Assembly (NCBI GenBank): GCA_025210515.1
Contig: JAOARM010000018.1
Location: forward strand, 62,001 to 126,000
DNA from: Vallitalea sp.
GTDB taxonomy: Bacteria; Bacillota; Clostridia; Lachnospirales; Vallitaleaceae
DNA length: 64,000 bases
Direction: 5' to 3'
The notes under the pieces are model-generated. The model was not told where the DNA came from, did no database searches, and worked only from the letters and a program-made list of their open reading frames with translations. A program made the translations under genes and the position numbers. This document shows, piece by piece, positions 8,458 to 19,025 of the stretch. The stretch's first letter is position 1, and each line of letters begins with the position of its first letter.

Positions 8458-8595
8458 ATTGTTCTCCTTTGTTTTAAATATAATTATTACTAATATTGCT
8501 AGAATTATAATTAATAATACCACATAAATAACAGAGTTTCTAATGATAAGCTAGTTACTAATTAAAAATCTAATTATAAATGAAGTTATAATAAA

Positions 8596-8633
8596 AAGTC
8601 TTAGAAAACCTATTCATAGAAATTCTAAGACTT
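8596..8633 (-). terminator. Terminator after the DUF6512-like gene
   Basis: AAGTCTTAGAA and TTCTAAGACTT form an 11-pair stem; on the minus strand it is followed by TTTTTAT. It lies 27 bases beyond the stop of the gene at 8660-9205. Confidence 0.7.
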
Positions 8634-8659
8634 AATTTATTAATTATATTATTGAAAAT

Positions 8660-9205
8660 TTATGTTTCTCTATATATTCCATATGTGCCATCAGTGGAAT
8701 CTCTAAAATAATCTGTTTTTGGTGGCTTAATTGTGAATACTATAAATATAACAAATATCACTATTAATATAATAATACCATACTGATTTAACTCTTTTGA
8801 TGATTTTGTTTTTGTCATTATATAGTAGCTAACTATCTGAGAAACTACTGCCCCAATTATATAAGTGATTATATGAAGCCACATATCTCCTTCACCAATC
8901 AATAGTTCATATAATTCAATCATACCAAATGTTGTAGCAAAAAAAGCTAATATACCTATTGCCTTAGCAAAAATATAATTATTTACATGATCTTTGATAT
9001 ACGGATATTCAATTAAGCTAGTGAGTAGTACTGGCAAAAAAGCTATTTTCCAATGTTCCCATTTACTTTCATTAACCGGAGCTAATAGACCTACAATAAA
9101 ATTATCACCTGTAAACTCATATATTTCATGAAATATAAATCCTAACAATACAATAACTACACTTCCAATTAACTCTGTAATCAATACCTTTTTATTATAT
9201 TTCAT
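8660..9205 (-). CDS. DUF6512-like integral membrane protein
   Basis: 181 residues with about five transmembrane helices. The segment F-H-E-I-Y-E-F-T-G followed by A-P-V-N-E-S-K-W-E-H-W-K near residues 25-55 matches the pattern I recall for DUF6512 proteins of Clostridia. No function is known for that family. The ribosome site is weak (GAAAGTAAGTG). It stands alone between a terminator and a divergent GH114-like gene. Confidence 0.65.
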   Translation of the reverse strand: MKYNKKVLITELIGSVVIVLLGFIFHEIYEFTGDNFIVGLLAPVNESKWEHWKIAFLPVLLTSLIEYPYIKDHVNNYIFAKAIGILAFFATTFGMIELYELLIGEGDMWLHIITYIIGAVVSQIVSYYIMTKTKSSKELNQYGIIILIVIFVIFIVFTIKPPKTDYFRDSTDGTYGIYRET

Positions 9206-9384
9206 TTAATCACTTACTTTCTTATTCTATATTATTATAATATCTTTCTATATCTTAAAATATTCATTTTATAATTCAAAAACTTTTTACAACTGACTTT
9301 TATATAGCTATAACTTATGATATGATGATAATGTATAAAGCTAACTCACTATAACTCATAACTTTACAGAACTGGAGGATTTAC

Positions 9385-10200
9385 ATGATTAGACAAATAT
9401 TATCTTTGATATTTATTAGCGCACTTTTTCTTGGTTTTACTTCAAAACCTCTCCCTACTAATAGTTCATATGGAGTTTTTGTAGGAGCTTCTCCTAGTTC
9501 AATTGATAAGTTTTATGATTTTGATAAAATAATTATAGATGCTCAGTATTATGATAAAAAACATATAGAATCTTTACATAATAATAATGTTAAAGTTTAT
9601 AGTTATCTTAATATTGGTTCTGTTGAAAACTTTAGATCTTATTATAATAAATTAGTTGATATTACTTTAAGCGATTATGAGAATTGGCCTGAAGAAAGAT
9701 GGCTTGATTTATCAAGTGAAATGGGTAGAGATTATCTTGTTGACGTAGTTGCTAAAGATTTATTTGATAAAGGTATTGACGGATTCTTCTTAGATAATGT
9801 TGATGTATATTATATATATAATAATGTTGAAACATATGAAGGTATTCTTGATATCTTAACTCGATTAAAAGAGAATTATAATTTATCAATTATTGTTAAT
9901 GGTGGTTTTGAGTTTTTCCAAACTTCTATTGATAATAACTTAAATATATCTACCTTAGTAGATGGAATTAACCATGAAAGCGTTTTTACCAAAATAGATT
10001 TTGATAATAATAGATTAGTTAGAAATACTAGAACAGAAAGATTATACTTACTAGAATATTTTAAACAATTCAAAAAACACAACATCCAAATATATGTTAT
10101 AGAATACACGAAAAGCAAACACTTGAGTAATAAAATTGCATACTACTATAATAAAATAGGATACGAGTATTATATAACTAATGATATTTCTTTGGAGTAA
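9385..10200 (+). CDS. Secreted GH114-like endo-alpha-1,4-polygalactosaminidase family protein
   Basis: 271 residues with an N-terminal signal peptide (residues about 1-20). The remainder fits a TIM barrel of the GH114/TM1410 type: I-I-I-D-A-Q-Y-Y near residue 50, V-Y-S-Y-L-N-I-G-S about 72, W-L-D near 110 and G-F-F-L-D-N-V-D about 133, where the conserved Asp residues lie. Members act on galactosaminogalactan-type polymers or are uncharacterised. ATG 9385 follows CTGGAGG. It is divergent from the DUF6512-like gene. Confidence 0.8.
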   Translation: MIRQILSLIFISALFLGFTSKPLPTNSSYGVFVGASPSSIDKFYDFDKIIIDAQYYDKKHIESLHNNNVKVYSYLNIGSVENFRSYYNKLVDITLSDYENWPEERWLDLSSEMGRDYLVDVVAKDLFDKGIDGFFLDNVDVYYIYNNVETYEGILDILTRLKENYNLSIIVNGGFEFFQTSIDNNLNISTLVDGINHESVFTKIDFDNNRLVRNTRTERLYLLEYFKQFKKHNIQIYVIEYTKSKHLSNKIAYYYNKIGYEYYITNDISLE

Positions 10201-10251
10201 ATAATTAGTCATAATGCCTTATAATATAACTATATAATTTAATATTAATAT

Positions 10252-10533
10252 CTAATCATTATACTTCCTAGCAAATTGAATAAATCCTATTATTAAAATG
10301 ATATAAGCACCAATATTTAGACACTGACTTATTGTAAAAAACATATAAGTTTTTGTAATTACTGCGTTCATAAAACCTACATATAATAAGTATTCAGCAA
10401 ATAAACCAATTATATTAGCTAAAATATTGATTATAAAAAATATCATACCATATAAAAACATGGTATTCCTACTTTTATATTTAATACATATAATAAATCC
10501 TATAATTGTTAATATTAAGTATAGTAAATTCAT
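10252..10533 (-). CDS. Small membrane protein of unknown function
   Basis: 93 residues with three hydrophobic helices (about 3-19, 27-50, 65-88). Start follows AGAAAGGG. I recognise no family. It is convergent with the GH114-like gene and apparently monocistronic. Confidence 0.55.
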   Translation of the reverse strand: MNLLYLILTIIGFIICIKYKSRNTMFLYGMIFFIINILANIIGLFAEYLLYVGFMNAVITKTYMFFTISQCLNIGAYIILIIGFIQFARKYND

Positions 10534-10703
10534 TAATTACCCTTTCTACAGTTGTACTTGATTTGTGAAATGAAGTATATGATAATAGTAAGAAACAAAA
10601 TCATTAGAAATCATTTTTATTATTAGTGATTATTTTATTTATAATAACAGATACATTATATTAAATCAAATAGAAACTTTCAAAATAAGGAAATATATTT
10701 TAT

Positions 10704-10736
10704 AAGAGCCTATTAATATTATGGTAATAGGCTCTT
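10704..10736. terminator. Hairpin, probable terminator after the secreted Cys-rich protein
   Basis: AAGAGCCTATTA and TAATAGGCTCTT form a 12-pair stem with a 9-base loop, 39 bases beyond the stop at 10775. Downstream on the minus strand is ATAAAAT, so the T tract is weak. Confidence 0.5.
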
Positions 10737-10774
10737 TATATGTACTAATCAGCAGTTATAACTATTATTTACTC

Positions 10775-11062
10775 CTAGCGGACACCCCATCCGTGACTAT
10801 GATGTTGTGATGATGAAGTTACGTCTACATCAATAATTTCACCGCATCTAGTACAATAATACTCTGTTGTTGTTGTTGTTGTCTCTACACACGAACCATT
10901 AGGGTTTTGCGCACAACCAGACCATGATGTAGTTGTATAGGTGCGTGAACTAATCAAGTGACCTTCATGATCACATTCACTGTTAGCGTAACTTGCACTA
11001 CTAGCGCCTATAAAAATTACTAAAGATAAAGCCAATACTATTGATACAATTCTTTTCTTCAT
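10775..11062 (-). CDS. Small secreted Cys/His-containing protein, unknown function
   Basis: 95 residues with a clear signal peptide (K-K-R, hydrophobic core, cleavage likely after A-S-Y-A near residue 26). The mature part has C-D-H-E-G-H, two further Cys about 20 residues on, then C-T-R-C-G, and ends in a His-rich tail. Four to five Cys and several His could bind a metal or form disulfides. It is rich in Thr. Start follows AGGAGG. No family recognised. It follows a 33-codon ORF by 22 bases. Confidence 0.65.
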   Translation of the reverse strand: MKKRIVSIVLALSLVIFIGASSASYANSECDHEGHLISSRTYTTTSWSGCAQNPNGSCVETTTTTTEYYCTRCGEIIDVDVTSSSQHHSHGWGVR

Positions 11063-11084
11063 AAAAATTCCTCCTCTTTTTCGA

Positions 11085-11186
11085 TTAGTACATTGTATAC
11101 AATACTCTTTCTATTTCAAAAAGTCTGTCAATACCTGTAAGTAAAATTCGCAAAAAAGGACAAGTTATTTCAATAATAGTTTTCAT
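11085..11186 (-). CDS. 33-residue small ORF upstream of the secreted Cys-rich protein
   Basis: ATG 11186 stands eight bases after AAAGGAGA and the frame closes at TAA 11087-11085. The peptide begins M-K-T-I-I-E-I-T-C-P-F and is amphipathic with charged residues in the second half. It could be a translated small protein or a leader for the gene starting at 11062. There is no homology evidence. Confidence 0.45.
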   Translation of the reverse strand: MKTIIEITCPFLRILLTGIDRLFEIERVLYTMY

Positions 11187-11235
11187 GCTTTTATTCTCCT
11201 TTAAATATTGATATTATTAAAAACCGTAATAAAAT

Positions 11236-11266
11236 AGAGCCTACCCCCATTATGAGAATAGGCTTC
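11236..11266 (-). terminator. Terminator after the frameshifted lipoprotein gene
   Basis: AGCCTA (11238-11243) and TAGGCT (11259-11264) pair, with ATTTTATT following on the minus strand. The stem is related in sequence to the hairpin at 10704-10736. Confidence 0.55.
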
Positions 11267-11287
11267 TAATGTGCACTAATTTTTTGC

Positions 11288-11831
11288 CTACATACCTTCA
11301 GAATATTTACTTTGTGATATTAATTTATTATCAATATCTATTTCATTCAATATATAAGTTGTTCCTTCCCATACTGGAGTTTCTGATATTACTTCGTATA
11401 CACCATCATTGTCAACATCAATTATATAATGAATCATAGGAAATAAACCTCCTACATCAGGAGCTCCCCATTCTCTATGTTTAAAATTTTCTATAATACT
11501 ATAGTTTTTCTCTTCAAATAGGTCTTCGTAGCTATCTTTTTGACGATTAATAGAATAAAGCAATATACCATCGACAAAGAAAGCGTTGCGAAAGCATCTT
11601 GTTTTTATTGGTTATTTCTTCATTCACACCTTCTATATTCGTTAATTTCTTCATCGTTTCACTCAATTCATGTTGTAGACTACCCACCTGATTTTCTTTC
11701 TGTAATACCTTTGCTTCTAGCTCCAATATTCTTGCTTTTTGAATTTCCATCTCTTCGCTAACTTTTTCTGTTCCATTACAACTTGTTAAAATGCTTATTA
11801 AAATAAATATAACTACTACTTTAATCTTCAT
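11288..11831 (-). pseudogene. Lipoprotein gene interrupted by a frameshift
   Basis: From ATG 11831 (after GGAGG) the frame encodes a lipoprotein signal ending L-T-S-C at residue 18, then a coiled-coil of about 60 residues, and stops at 11547. A second frame, offset by one base, continues from about 11600 to 11288 and contains a D-V-D-N-D-G-V-Y-E-V segment like a calcium-binding loop. The two parts abut within about 40 bases, have no separate start for the second part, and share composition, so one original gene with a +1 (or -2) shift is likely. A sequencing error or programmed shift cannot be excluded. Confidence 0.6.
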
Positions 11832-11954
11832 ATTAAACCTCCATAATAATAACAAAAGCTTGTGTAACATAAAACAAAATCCGTATATAATATAACTTTT
11901 GCTTAAACTTTTTATACTAAGTAGTGTGCTCTAAATTGTTTCTGTAGCTTCTTA

Positions 11955-12536
11955 CTAAATCATTCCTTTTAATTCTCTTATAGGAATAATTTTACCCTCT
12001 AATTTATAATTTTCAATGACTTCAAACTTATAGTATGTATCATTTTTCAACTCAAATATATCTAAAAACCACACTGTATCAATCCACTCATGAAATACTG
12101 CAATATTAATATTATTGTTTATTGCTTGTCTTATTTTTTGTTCTAAAACTCTACTCTCTACAACTATTGGTTTTATTGTAAAATATTCAATTAGTGCCGC
12201 ATCAAGATAATCTAATAAAACTTTAACATCAATATTATTACTTAGAAAATCTTGTATAAACACTTCTGCTTTGTCAATTGAATCTTTATCCAATCGTTTA
12301 CTTTTACCCTTTTTTATTTTCTTTATATTATTCCAAATGATTAAAATACTAATTAAGCAAAATGGTGAAACAAAATATAAACCTCCTGGTTCTCTACATA
12401 AAATACAAAGTAAAATGCCCATAGCAAGAAGTAGTATTAATCCAATAAATCCAGTTATTAAGTTAGAACGTCCTTCTCTTATGATCTTTAATGGCCCGTC
12501 TCCATAATCTTTTAAATATCCCTTTATCCCAAACAT
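11955..12536 (-). CDS. Membrane protein with two N-terminal TM helices, unknown function
   Basis: 193 residues. Two hydrophobic helices at about 27-47 and 54-70 are followed by a basic K-K-I-K-K-G-K-S-K-R stretch and a soluble domain of about 115 residues, probably cytoplasmic. No family recognised. The ribosome site (GGAAGG) is somewhat far from the ATG. It is upstream of the frameshifted lipoprotein in the same direction. Confidence 0.55.
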   Translation of the reverse strand: MFGIKGYLKDYGDGPLKIIREGRSNLITGFIGLILLLAMGILLCILCREPGGLYFVSPFCLISILIIWNNIKKIKKGKSKRLDKDSIDKAEVFIQDFLSNNIDVKVLLDYLDAALIEYFTIKPIVVESRVLEQKIRQAINNNINIAVFHEWIDTVWFLDIFELKNDTYYKFEVIENYKLEGKIIPIRELKGMI

Positions 12537-12689
12537 AATATTATACTACCTTCCTAATTATAATGTCCCATTATTAATAAATCATTGATGCTACTAAAAA
12601 GCAAAGAAACATAAATATTTTAAACTGCAATCAGTTTATAATGAAAAAATATCAATTTTATAATTTTTGCATCTTAACTATATTACTAG

Positions 12690-12956
12690 TCATTTGTACT
12701 TCTTTCCGTTATACATATGATATAATACAATAACAAGAAATATTAATATTGCCATATATAGTAATATAAGACTTCTTATCAATATTGAGATACCTATAAG
12801 TAAAAAATTGATAGAAGTATTTATGAAAAAATTATACCCATTTAGTTTTTTATTGAACTGTTTATCATTTATATCTAATCTTCTTTTTTCATATATATTA
12901 TATACTATTAAGGTTATACTTAAAATAAATATAATATATATACCATCAACATGCAT
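12690..12956 (-). CDS. Small membrane protein, unknown function
   Basis: 88 residues with a helix at 5-20 and two more at about 45-60 and 62-82. The loop between is basic. Start follows GAGGTG. No relatives recognised. The surrounding 12541-13105 contains nothing else I can support. Confidence 0.5.
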   Translation of the reverse strand: MHVDGIYIIFILSITLIVYNIYEKRRLDINDKQFNKKLNGYNFFINTSINFLLIGISILIRSLILLYMAILIFLVIVLYHMYNGKKYK

Positions 12957-13105
12957 GAATTAACACCTCTTTTATCTAGGATATATCATGCCATACATAG
13001 CGTAATAGCATGTAAATTGAACTTATCCGTTTCAACTTTTTCATATAAATCATATGCTGGTTACAATAAATTTTTTATTACTTATTACATAAGTATGATA
13101 ACGAC

Positions 13106-13158
13106 AAAAAAATCTTGATTAACAATTTCATTGAGAAAATTGTATATAGTCAAGATTT
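13106..13158 (-). terminator. Rho-independent terminator of tmRNA
   Basis: AAATCTTGA (13110-13118) pairs with TCAAGATTT (13150-13158), with an inner AACAATTT/AAATTGT extension; on the minus strand seven T follow. It lies 42 bases beyond the tmRNA 3' end. Confidence 0.75.
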
Positions 13159-13199
13159 ATTATACGCTTTGATTATAATGTTATTGTAATTTAGTAAAA

Positions 13200-13550
13200 T
13201 GGAGGTGGGGGGAATCGAACCCCCGTCCGAAGACCCATCTATCCGAGTATCTCCCATTACAGTCGTTATTTTGACATTCCCTCCATCTAACGCCTAACGA
13301 CAGGCTTTAGATTTTAGTAGCTTCATAGTGTCTTCCTCTTTCTCAAAGCTTTGAAAGTGAAGTTCCCCGTTAATTTTGATGCCTCAATCTTAGCTACGGG
13401 TTACTAAGGTGAGACAGCTGCCCTTAGGCAGCGAATGCGAAATTATTTTCGTCTGCGTTTATTTTAGTTACCAGGTTGATGACGCAGGCCCAGTACTCTG
13501 CGAATGGCTGCTCAAACTTCTGTTGTCCCCGTCGAAACCAGTACACCCCC
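13200..13550 (-). ncRNA. ssrA: tmRNA
   Basis: The minus strand begins GGGGGTGTACTGG, TTTCGACGGGG and ends with a T-arm (GGGGGTTCGATTCCCCC) and CACCTCC plus a discriminator A. The 5' GGGGGTG pairs with CACCTCC as the tRNA-like acceptor. CCA is not encoded. The tag frame near 13445 reads Ala-Asp-Glu-Asn-Asn-Phe-Ala-Phe-Ala-Ala then TAA, matching clostridial proteolysis tags. tmRNA rescues stalled ribosomes with SmpB, whose gene lies just upstream. Confidence 0.95.
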
Positions 13551-13625
13551 GTATATATGAATTGTCAATATATTAATGACAATTACTAACTCATGAAAAG
13601 AGATTACGGAGTATCTTTCAACGTA

Positions 13626-14090
13626 TTAATAAAGATTTCTTACTTTAAATTGTTTCTCAGCTTCTCTTCTTTGGTCTTTCTTAGCGATATCTTGGCGTTT
13701 ATCATATTGTTTCTTACCTTTTGCTATACCTATTTCAACTTTTATTAAGCTGCCTTTTAGATATACTTTTAGAGGAACAATAGTATAACCTTTTGTAGTA
13801 ACAGCACCTTGTATTTTATTAATTTCATAACGATGTAATAACAACTTTCTTGTTCTTAATGGATCTTTATTGAAAATATTACCCTTTTCATATGGGCTAA
13901 TATGCATATTTAGAATAAATAACTCACCATTAATATTTTTAATAAAGCTTTCTTTTATACTACCTTTACCCATACGAAGAGATTTAACCTCTGTACCAGC
14001 AAGAGAAATTCCTGCTTCATAAGTATCTTCAATAAAGTAGTCATGTCTAGCTTTTTTATTCTGTGCTATTAACTTATAATTATTTGCCAT
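13626..14090 (-). CDS. smpB: SsrA-binding protein SmpB
   Basis: 154 residues, the usual SmpB length. It shows N-K-K-A-R-H-D-Y near the start, the [13 protein letters not shown] segment, and the basic C-terminal K-K-Q-Y-D-K-R tail that enters the mRNA channel. SmpB binds tmRNA and delivers it to stalled ribosomes. ATG follows GGTGGTG. It sits between an unknown gene and ssrA, in the usual rnr-smpB-ssrA order. Confidence 0.97.
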   Translation of the reverse strand: MANNYKLIAQNKKARHDYFIEDTYEAGISLAGTEVKSLRMGKGSIKESFIKNINGELFILNMHISPYEKGNIFNKDPLRTRKLLLHRYEINKIQGAVTTKGYTIVPLKVYLKGSLIKVEIGIAKGKKQYDKRQDIAKKDQRREAEKQFKVRNLY

Positions 14091-14170
14091 AATATATCAC
14101 CACCATTACTTGCCGTGAGATATATTATATCATAAATAATAATTATTGCAAGTGTAAGTTATTTCTTATT

Positions 14171-14259
14171 TTCAATAAGTAATTTAAGCTTTTACTAAAG
14201 AATATATAATTACGCTAGCAAAAGAAATGTGAACGAACAACCTTAAATTACTTATTGAA
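14171..14259. repeat. Perfect 18-bp inverted repeat with 53-base loop
   Basis: TTCAATAAGTAATTTAAG (14171-14188) is exactly complementary to 14242-14259. It lies just beyond the stop of the 131-residue gene and before smpB. No T tract follows on either strand, so it is not a plain terminator; it may fold the intercistronic mRNA for processing. Confidence 0.65.
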
Positions 14260-14264
14260 GTTTC

Positions 14265-14660
14265 TTATTTTTCTTTGGTAGTTTCGTATTTATTTATTCC
14301 ATACTTAGGAAGTTTACCTTTAAATCCTTTAATATTATACGTATTTGATTTCTCTAGTATATCTTTGTATAGAACAAGTTTTTTATCTAATGAAACTATT
14401 TTATATTCTATTAGCTTTTTATAATGTTCATCTTTTCTTCTAATTGTCCTAATTTCAAATTCTAATAAATTACCATCAAGTCCTTGTTTTTCTATATATT
14501 TTTCAACTAATGCTTTAGCTACATCTACATCATGAAATAAACAAACTATATTACCCTTTTTGTCTTTTACTATTAAATATTTCTCAATACCAAATATTCT
14601 CTTGAATCCAGCATTTATAGTACTAGAATTAATCAAATACATTTCAATAGCTTCAAACAT
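14265..14660 (-). CDS. Protein of unknown function between rnr and smpB
   Basis: 131 residues, soluble, Lys-rich, no membrane segment. A stretch I-V-K-D-K-K-G-N-I-V-C-L-F-H-D-V near residue 30 looks like a beta-hairpin domain, followed by a helix and a basic tail. I recognise no family. It starts 22 bases after rnr with GGAGGGGAG, so it is probably co-transcribed. The rnr-smpB neighbourhood is normally contiguous, so this is an insertion. Confidence 0.6.
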   Translation of the reverse strand: MFEAIEMYLINSSTINAGFKRIFGIEKYLIVKDKKGNIVCLFHDVDVAKALVEKYIEKQGLDGNLLEFEIRTIRRKDEHYKKLIEYKIVSLDKKLVLYKDILEKSNTYNIKGFKGKLPKYGINKYETTKEK

Positions 14661-14681
14661 ATCTCCCCTCCTACTATATTA

Positions 14682-16826
14682 CTAATTTTCTTCCTCATCT
14701 TCTTTATATAATTCAAAATCAATTGTTCTTTCCACTTTGTTCACACTTGAAACTAGTACTTTAACCCCTTGTCCTATTCTATATATTTTACTTGTTCTTT
14801 CACCAATAAAAATATGTTGTTTTTCATCATATATATAGTAATCATCATCAAGAGCTGTTACATGTACAAGTCCTTCTACAGTATTTGGAAGTTCAACATA
14901 TAATCCCCAAGAAGTTACACTAGAAATAATACCTTCAAAAACTTCTCCAATATGTTTTTCCATGTATTGTACTTTTTTCAGTTTTATAGTTTCTCTTTCT
15001 GCTTCTTCAGCCGTACGTTCTTTTTCAGAAGATTGCTTTGCCACATCAGGCAATATAGCCGCATATCTTCTTATTCTTTTTTCTTCCATTTTACCACTTA
15101 GATTTTCTTTAATTATTCTGTGTATTTGTAAATCTGGATATCTTCTAATTGGTGATGTGAAGTGGCAATAATATTTTGTAGCAAGACCATAATGACCATC
15201 ACATGAAGAAGTATATCTTGCTTGTTTCATAGATCGTAGTGCTAATCTACTTATAATAGGTTCTTCCGCTTTTCCTTCTATGTCAATTAATAACTTTTGT
15301 ATTTCTTTTGGGTGTATTTCTATATCACCTTTAATATTATATCCAAAATTGTGTATAAAAGATGTTAAATGACTTATTTTATCTGGGTCTGGCTCTTCAT
15401 GTGTTCTATATACAAATGGTATATCCTGCCAGAAATAGTCTTCAGCCACCGTTTCATTAGCTAGTAACATAAATTCTTCAATAATTTTAGTTGCAACGTT
15501 TCTATCATAAGGTACTATATCTAATGGTTTTCCTTCTTTATCTAATATAATCTTTGCTTCTGGAAAATCAAAATCAATAGAACCTCTTCTTTTTCGCTTA
15601 TCTCTTAAAATAGCTGCTAAATCTTCCATGTTACTAAACATTTCAACAAAATCTTTGTATTCATTAATAACTTCTTCATCTTTATCTTCTAATATTTTCT
15701 TAACATTAGTATATGTCATTCTTCTATCAACATTTATAAGCGTTTCTGCAAGTTTATGATTAGTTACATTACCTTTATCATCAACATCCATTAAACAACT
15801 TAATGCTAATCTATCTACCCCTTGGTTAAGAGAACATATTCCATTAGATAATTTATGAGGTAACATAGGAATAACTCTATCTACAAGATAAACACTGGTG
15901 CCTCTTTGTAGAGCTTCCGCATCTAGTGGAGAGCCTTCTGTAACATAGTTAGTAACATCAGCTATGTGTACACCTAATGTATAATTACCATTATCATGTT
16001 TTTCAATTGTTATTGCATCATCTAAGTCTTTTGCATCTTCACCATCTATTGTAACCATTTGTAGATGTGTAAGGTCGAGTCTACCTTTTTTATCTTCTTC
16101 TAATACATCAGATGGTGTATATTCTACTTGATTCATTACCACTTCTTTAAAACTAGTAGGTAATTCATAACTTCTAACAATTGCAAGAATATCAGTTCCT
16201 GGATCATTAATATGACCTATAATCTCTACTATCTCACCTTCTGGATTTCTTCTCTCATTACCCCAGTCAGTTATTTTCACTACTACTTTATGTCCTGAAA
16301 CTGCTCCTTTGCTTTTACCCTTAGATATAAATATATCTTTAGTAAATTTTTTGTTATCTGCAATTACGAATCCAAAATTTCTACTTTTTTCATATGTTCC
16401 AATAACATTACTTTCGTTTCTTTTAATTATCTGTATGACTTCTCCTTCTTTTCTCTTACCTTTTGACTCTCTTTTAATTAACTTAATTGCCACAATATCA
16501 TTATTAAAAGCTCCATTTACATATGGTGCTGGTATGAATACATCGTTATCTTCATTTTCAATATCTACAAAGCCAAATCCTTTTGCATGAGCTATAAATC
16601 TACCAACTATCATATTTACTGTTTCTGGTTTTGCATATTTCCCTCGTTTAGTTCTAATAATTTTACCTTCTGATATTAATTGATCTAGTATCTCTTCGAG
16701 AATATGTCTTTCTTCACTTTTAATATTAAATATTATTGCAATTTCTTTGATTTTCATTGGCTTATAATCTTCATGATAAATAAGCTCTAATAATAATTTT
16801 TTTCTCTCTTCAAATTTATTTTCCAT
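14682..16826 (-). CDS. rnr: Ribonuclease R
   Basis: 714 residues, usual for RNase R. Order: N-terminal winged helix (about 1-65), two cold-shock OB folds (about 70-220), the RNB catalytic domain with D-G-E-D-A-K-D-L-D-D-A near residue 260 holding the metal-binding Asp residues, and an S1 domain at about 620-705 ending in an acidic tail. It is a 3'-5' exoribonuclease that degrades structured RNA and, with tmRNA, faulty mRNA. Start follows GAAGGTG. It lies in the conserved secG-rnr-smpB-ssrA run. Confidence 0.96.
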   Translation of the reverse strand: MENKFEERKKLLLELIYHEDYKPMKIKEIAIIFNIKSEERHILEEILDQLISEGKIIRTKRGKYAKPETVNMIVGRFIAHAKGFGFVDIENEDNDVFIPAPYVNGAFNNDIVAIKLIKRESKGKRKEGEVIQIIKRNESNVIGTYEKSRNFGFVIADNKKFTKDIFISKGKSKGAVSGHKVVVKITDWGNERRNPEGEIVEIIGHINDPGTDILAIVRSYELPTSFKEVVMNQVEYTPSDVLEEDKKGRLDLTHLQMVTIDGEDAKDLDDAITIEKHDNGNYTLGVHIADVTNYVTEGSPLDAEALQRGTSVYLVDRVIPMLPHKLSNGICSLNQGVDRLALSCLMDVDDKGNVTNHKLAETLINVDRRMTYTNVKKILEDKDEEVINEYKDFVEMFSNMEDLAAILRDKRKRRGSIDFDFPEAKIILDKEGKPLDIVPYDRNVATKIIEEFMLLANETVAEDYFWQDIPFVYRTHEEPDPDKISHLTSFIHNFGYNIKGDIEIHPKEIQKLLIDIEGKAEEPIISRLALRSMKQARYTSSCDGHYGLATKYYCHFTSPIRRYPDLQIHRIIKENLSGKMEEKRIRRYAAILPDVAKQSSEKERTAEEAERETIKLKKVQYMEKHIGEVFEGIISSVTSWGLYVELPNTVEGLVHVTALDDDYYIYDEKQHIFIGERTSKIYRIGQGVKVLVSSVNKVERTIDFELYKEDEEEN

Positions 16827-17026
16827 AATTCACCTTCAACTTATAATTTTTATTATTATATCATACAAATTAATAAAATTATACAAATTTATCCAATTAA
16901 GATAATGCTTTAATTTATAATTAATGATTTAATATTATTATTAGTTAATTTCATTTTTTTTATTTACACAATCTATCCTAATTCTATTAATATATGCATA
17001 TGTTTTTTATAATGTTTATATATGAC

Positions 17027-17053
17027 AAAAAAACACTCTGCAATTGCAAAGTG
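17027..17053 (-). terminator. Terminator after secG
   Basis: CACTTTGCA and TGCAGAGTG (minus strand) form a 9-pair stem with one G-T pair followed by seven T, 17 bases after the secG stop. Confidence 0.75.
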
Positions 17054-17069
17054 CTTGTCTAATAATAGA

Positions 17070-17318
17070 TTATTGATATTTAATTAGCAAACTTAAAGCT
17101 ACTGATAATACAATAAAAAGTACAGCTCCAAATTTAGTAAATTTCTCTAATTTACCTTCCATTGAACGAGCTTTATTTTTACCCCAATAGGATTCTGCCG
17201 CACCGCCAATTGCTCCTGATAATCCTGCCGCTTTTCCTTTTTGTAAAAGTACTACAGCAATTAAACCTACGCATAGTAAAAAATAAACTATTTTCACAAC
17301 GATTATTAATGCTCCCAC
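17070..17318 (-). CDS. secG: Preprotein translocase subunit SecG
   Basis: 82 residues starting at GTG 17318, chosen because AGGAGGTG lies five bases upstream; the longer ATG at 17342 would begin before that site. Two transmembrane helices (about 3-22 and 56-76) flank the family signature V-L-L-Q-K-G-K-A-A-G-L-S-G-A near residue 26. SecG supports SecYE during protein export. It lies between eno and rnr as in many Firmicutes. Confidence 0.93.
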   Translation of the reverse strand: MGALIIVVKIVYFLLCVGLIAVVLLQKGKAAGLSGAIGGAAESYWGKNKARSMEGKLEKFTKFGAVLFIVLSVALSLLIKYQ

Positions 17319-17517
17319 GATTACACCTCCTAAAGTTAACATTAGTATTTTAGCATAAAGTTACAATTAATTCAACTATATTTTTCTTTACCTCAAGAAC
17401 AATCTAGACATTAATAATAACTTAAATAAAGTTCTTCTACACACAATATGTATAATTAATTCAGTTTAAGAGGTCTATGTGTTAAAGAATTTATAATAAC
17501 CATATTATTTATTAGTT

Positions 17518-17602
17518 AAGGACTGTCAGACAATATTATCATATCACCTATTAAACTATATATTTATATTAATAAGTAATATGCATATTTTTAGACAGTC
17601 CT
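17518..17602 (-). repeat. Long-loop inverted repeat after eno
   Basis: AAGGACTGTC pairs with GACAGTCCT across about 66 bases of AT-rich loop. It begins 15 bases after the eno stop. No strong T tract follows; it could act as a weak terminator or mRNA 3' end. The rest of 17343-17616 shows nothing else. Confidence 0.5.
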
Positions 17603-17616
17603 ATTACTAAATAGTC

Positions 17617-18999
<1,383 letters not shown>

Positions 19000-19025
19000 C
19001 TATATTTTACCCATCTAAGCATATC

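Noticed and set aside
8458..8523. N-terminal hydrophobic extension of the AlaX protein
   Set aside because: ATG 8457 has AAAGGAGA upstream and begins where AlaX homology starts; the extension is AT-rich intergenic translation.
11540..11600. Programmed frameshift site
   Set aside because: No clear slippery heptamer with a following stem or ribosome site was seen; decay or error is simpler.
13551..13600. tmRNA promoter with TTGTCA and CATATA
   Set aside because: Spacing would place the start inside the mature 5' end region and the -10 is poor; the true promoter could not be fixed.
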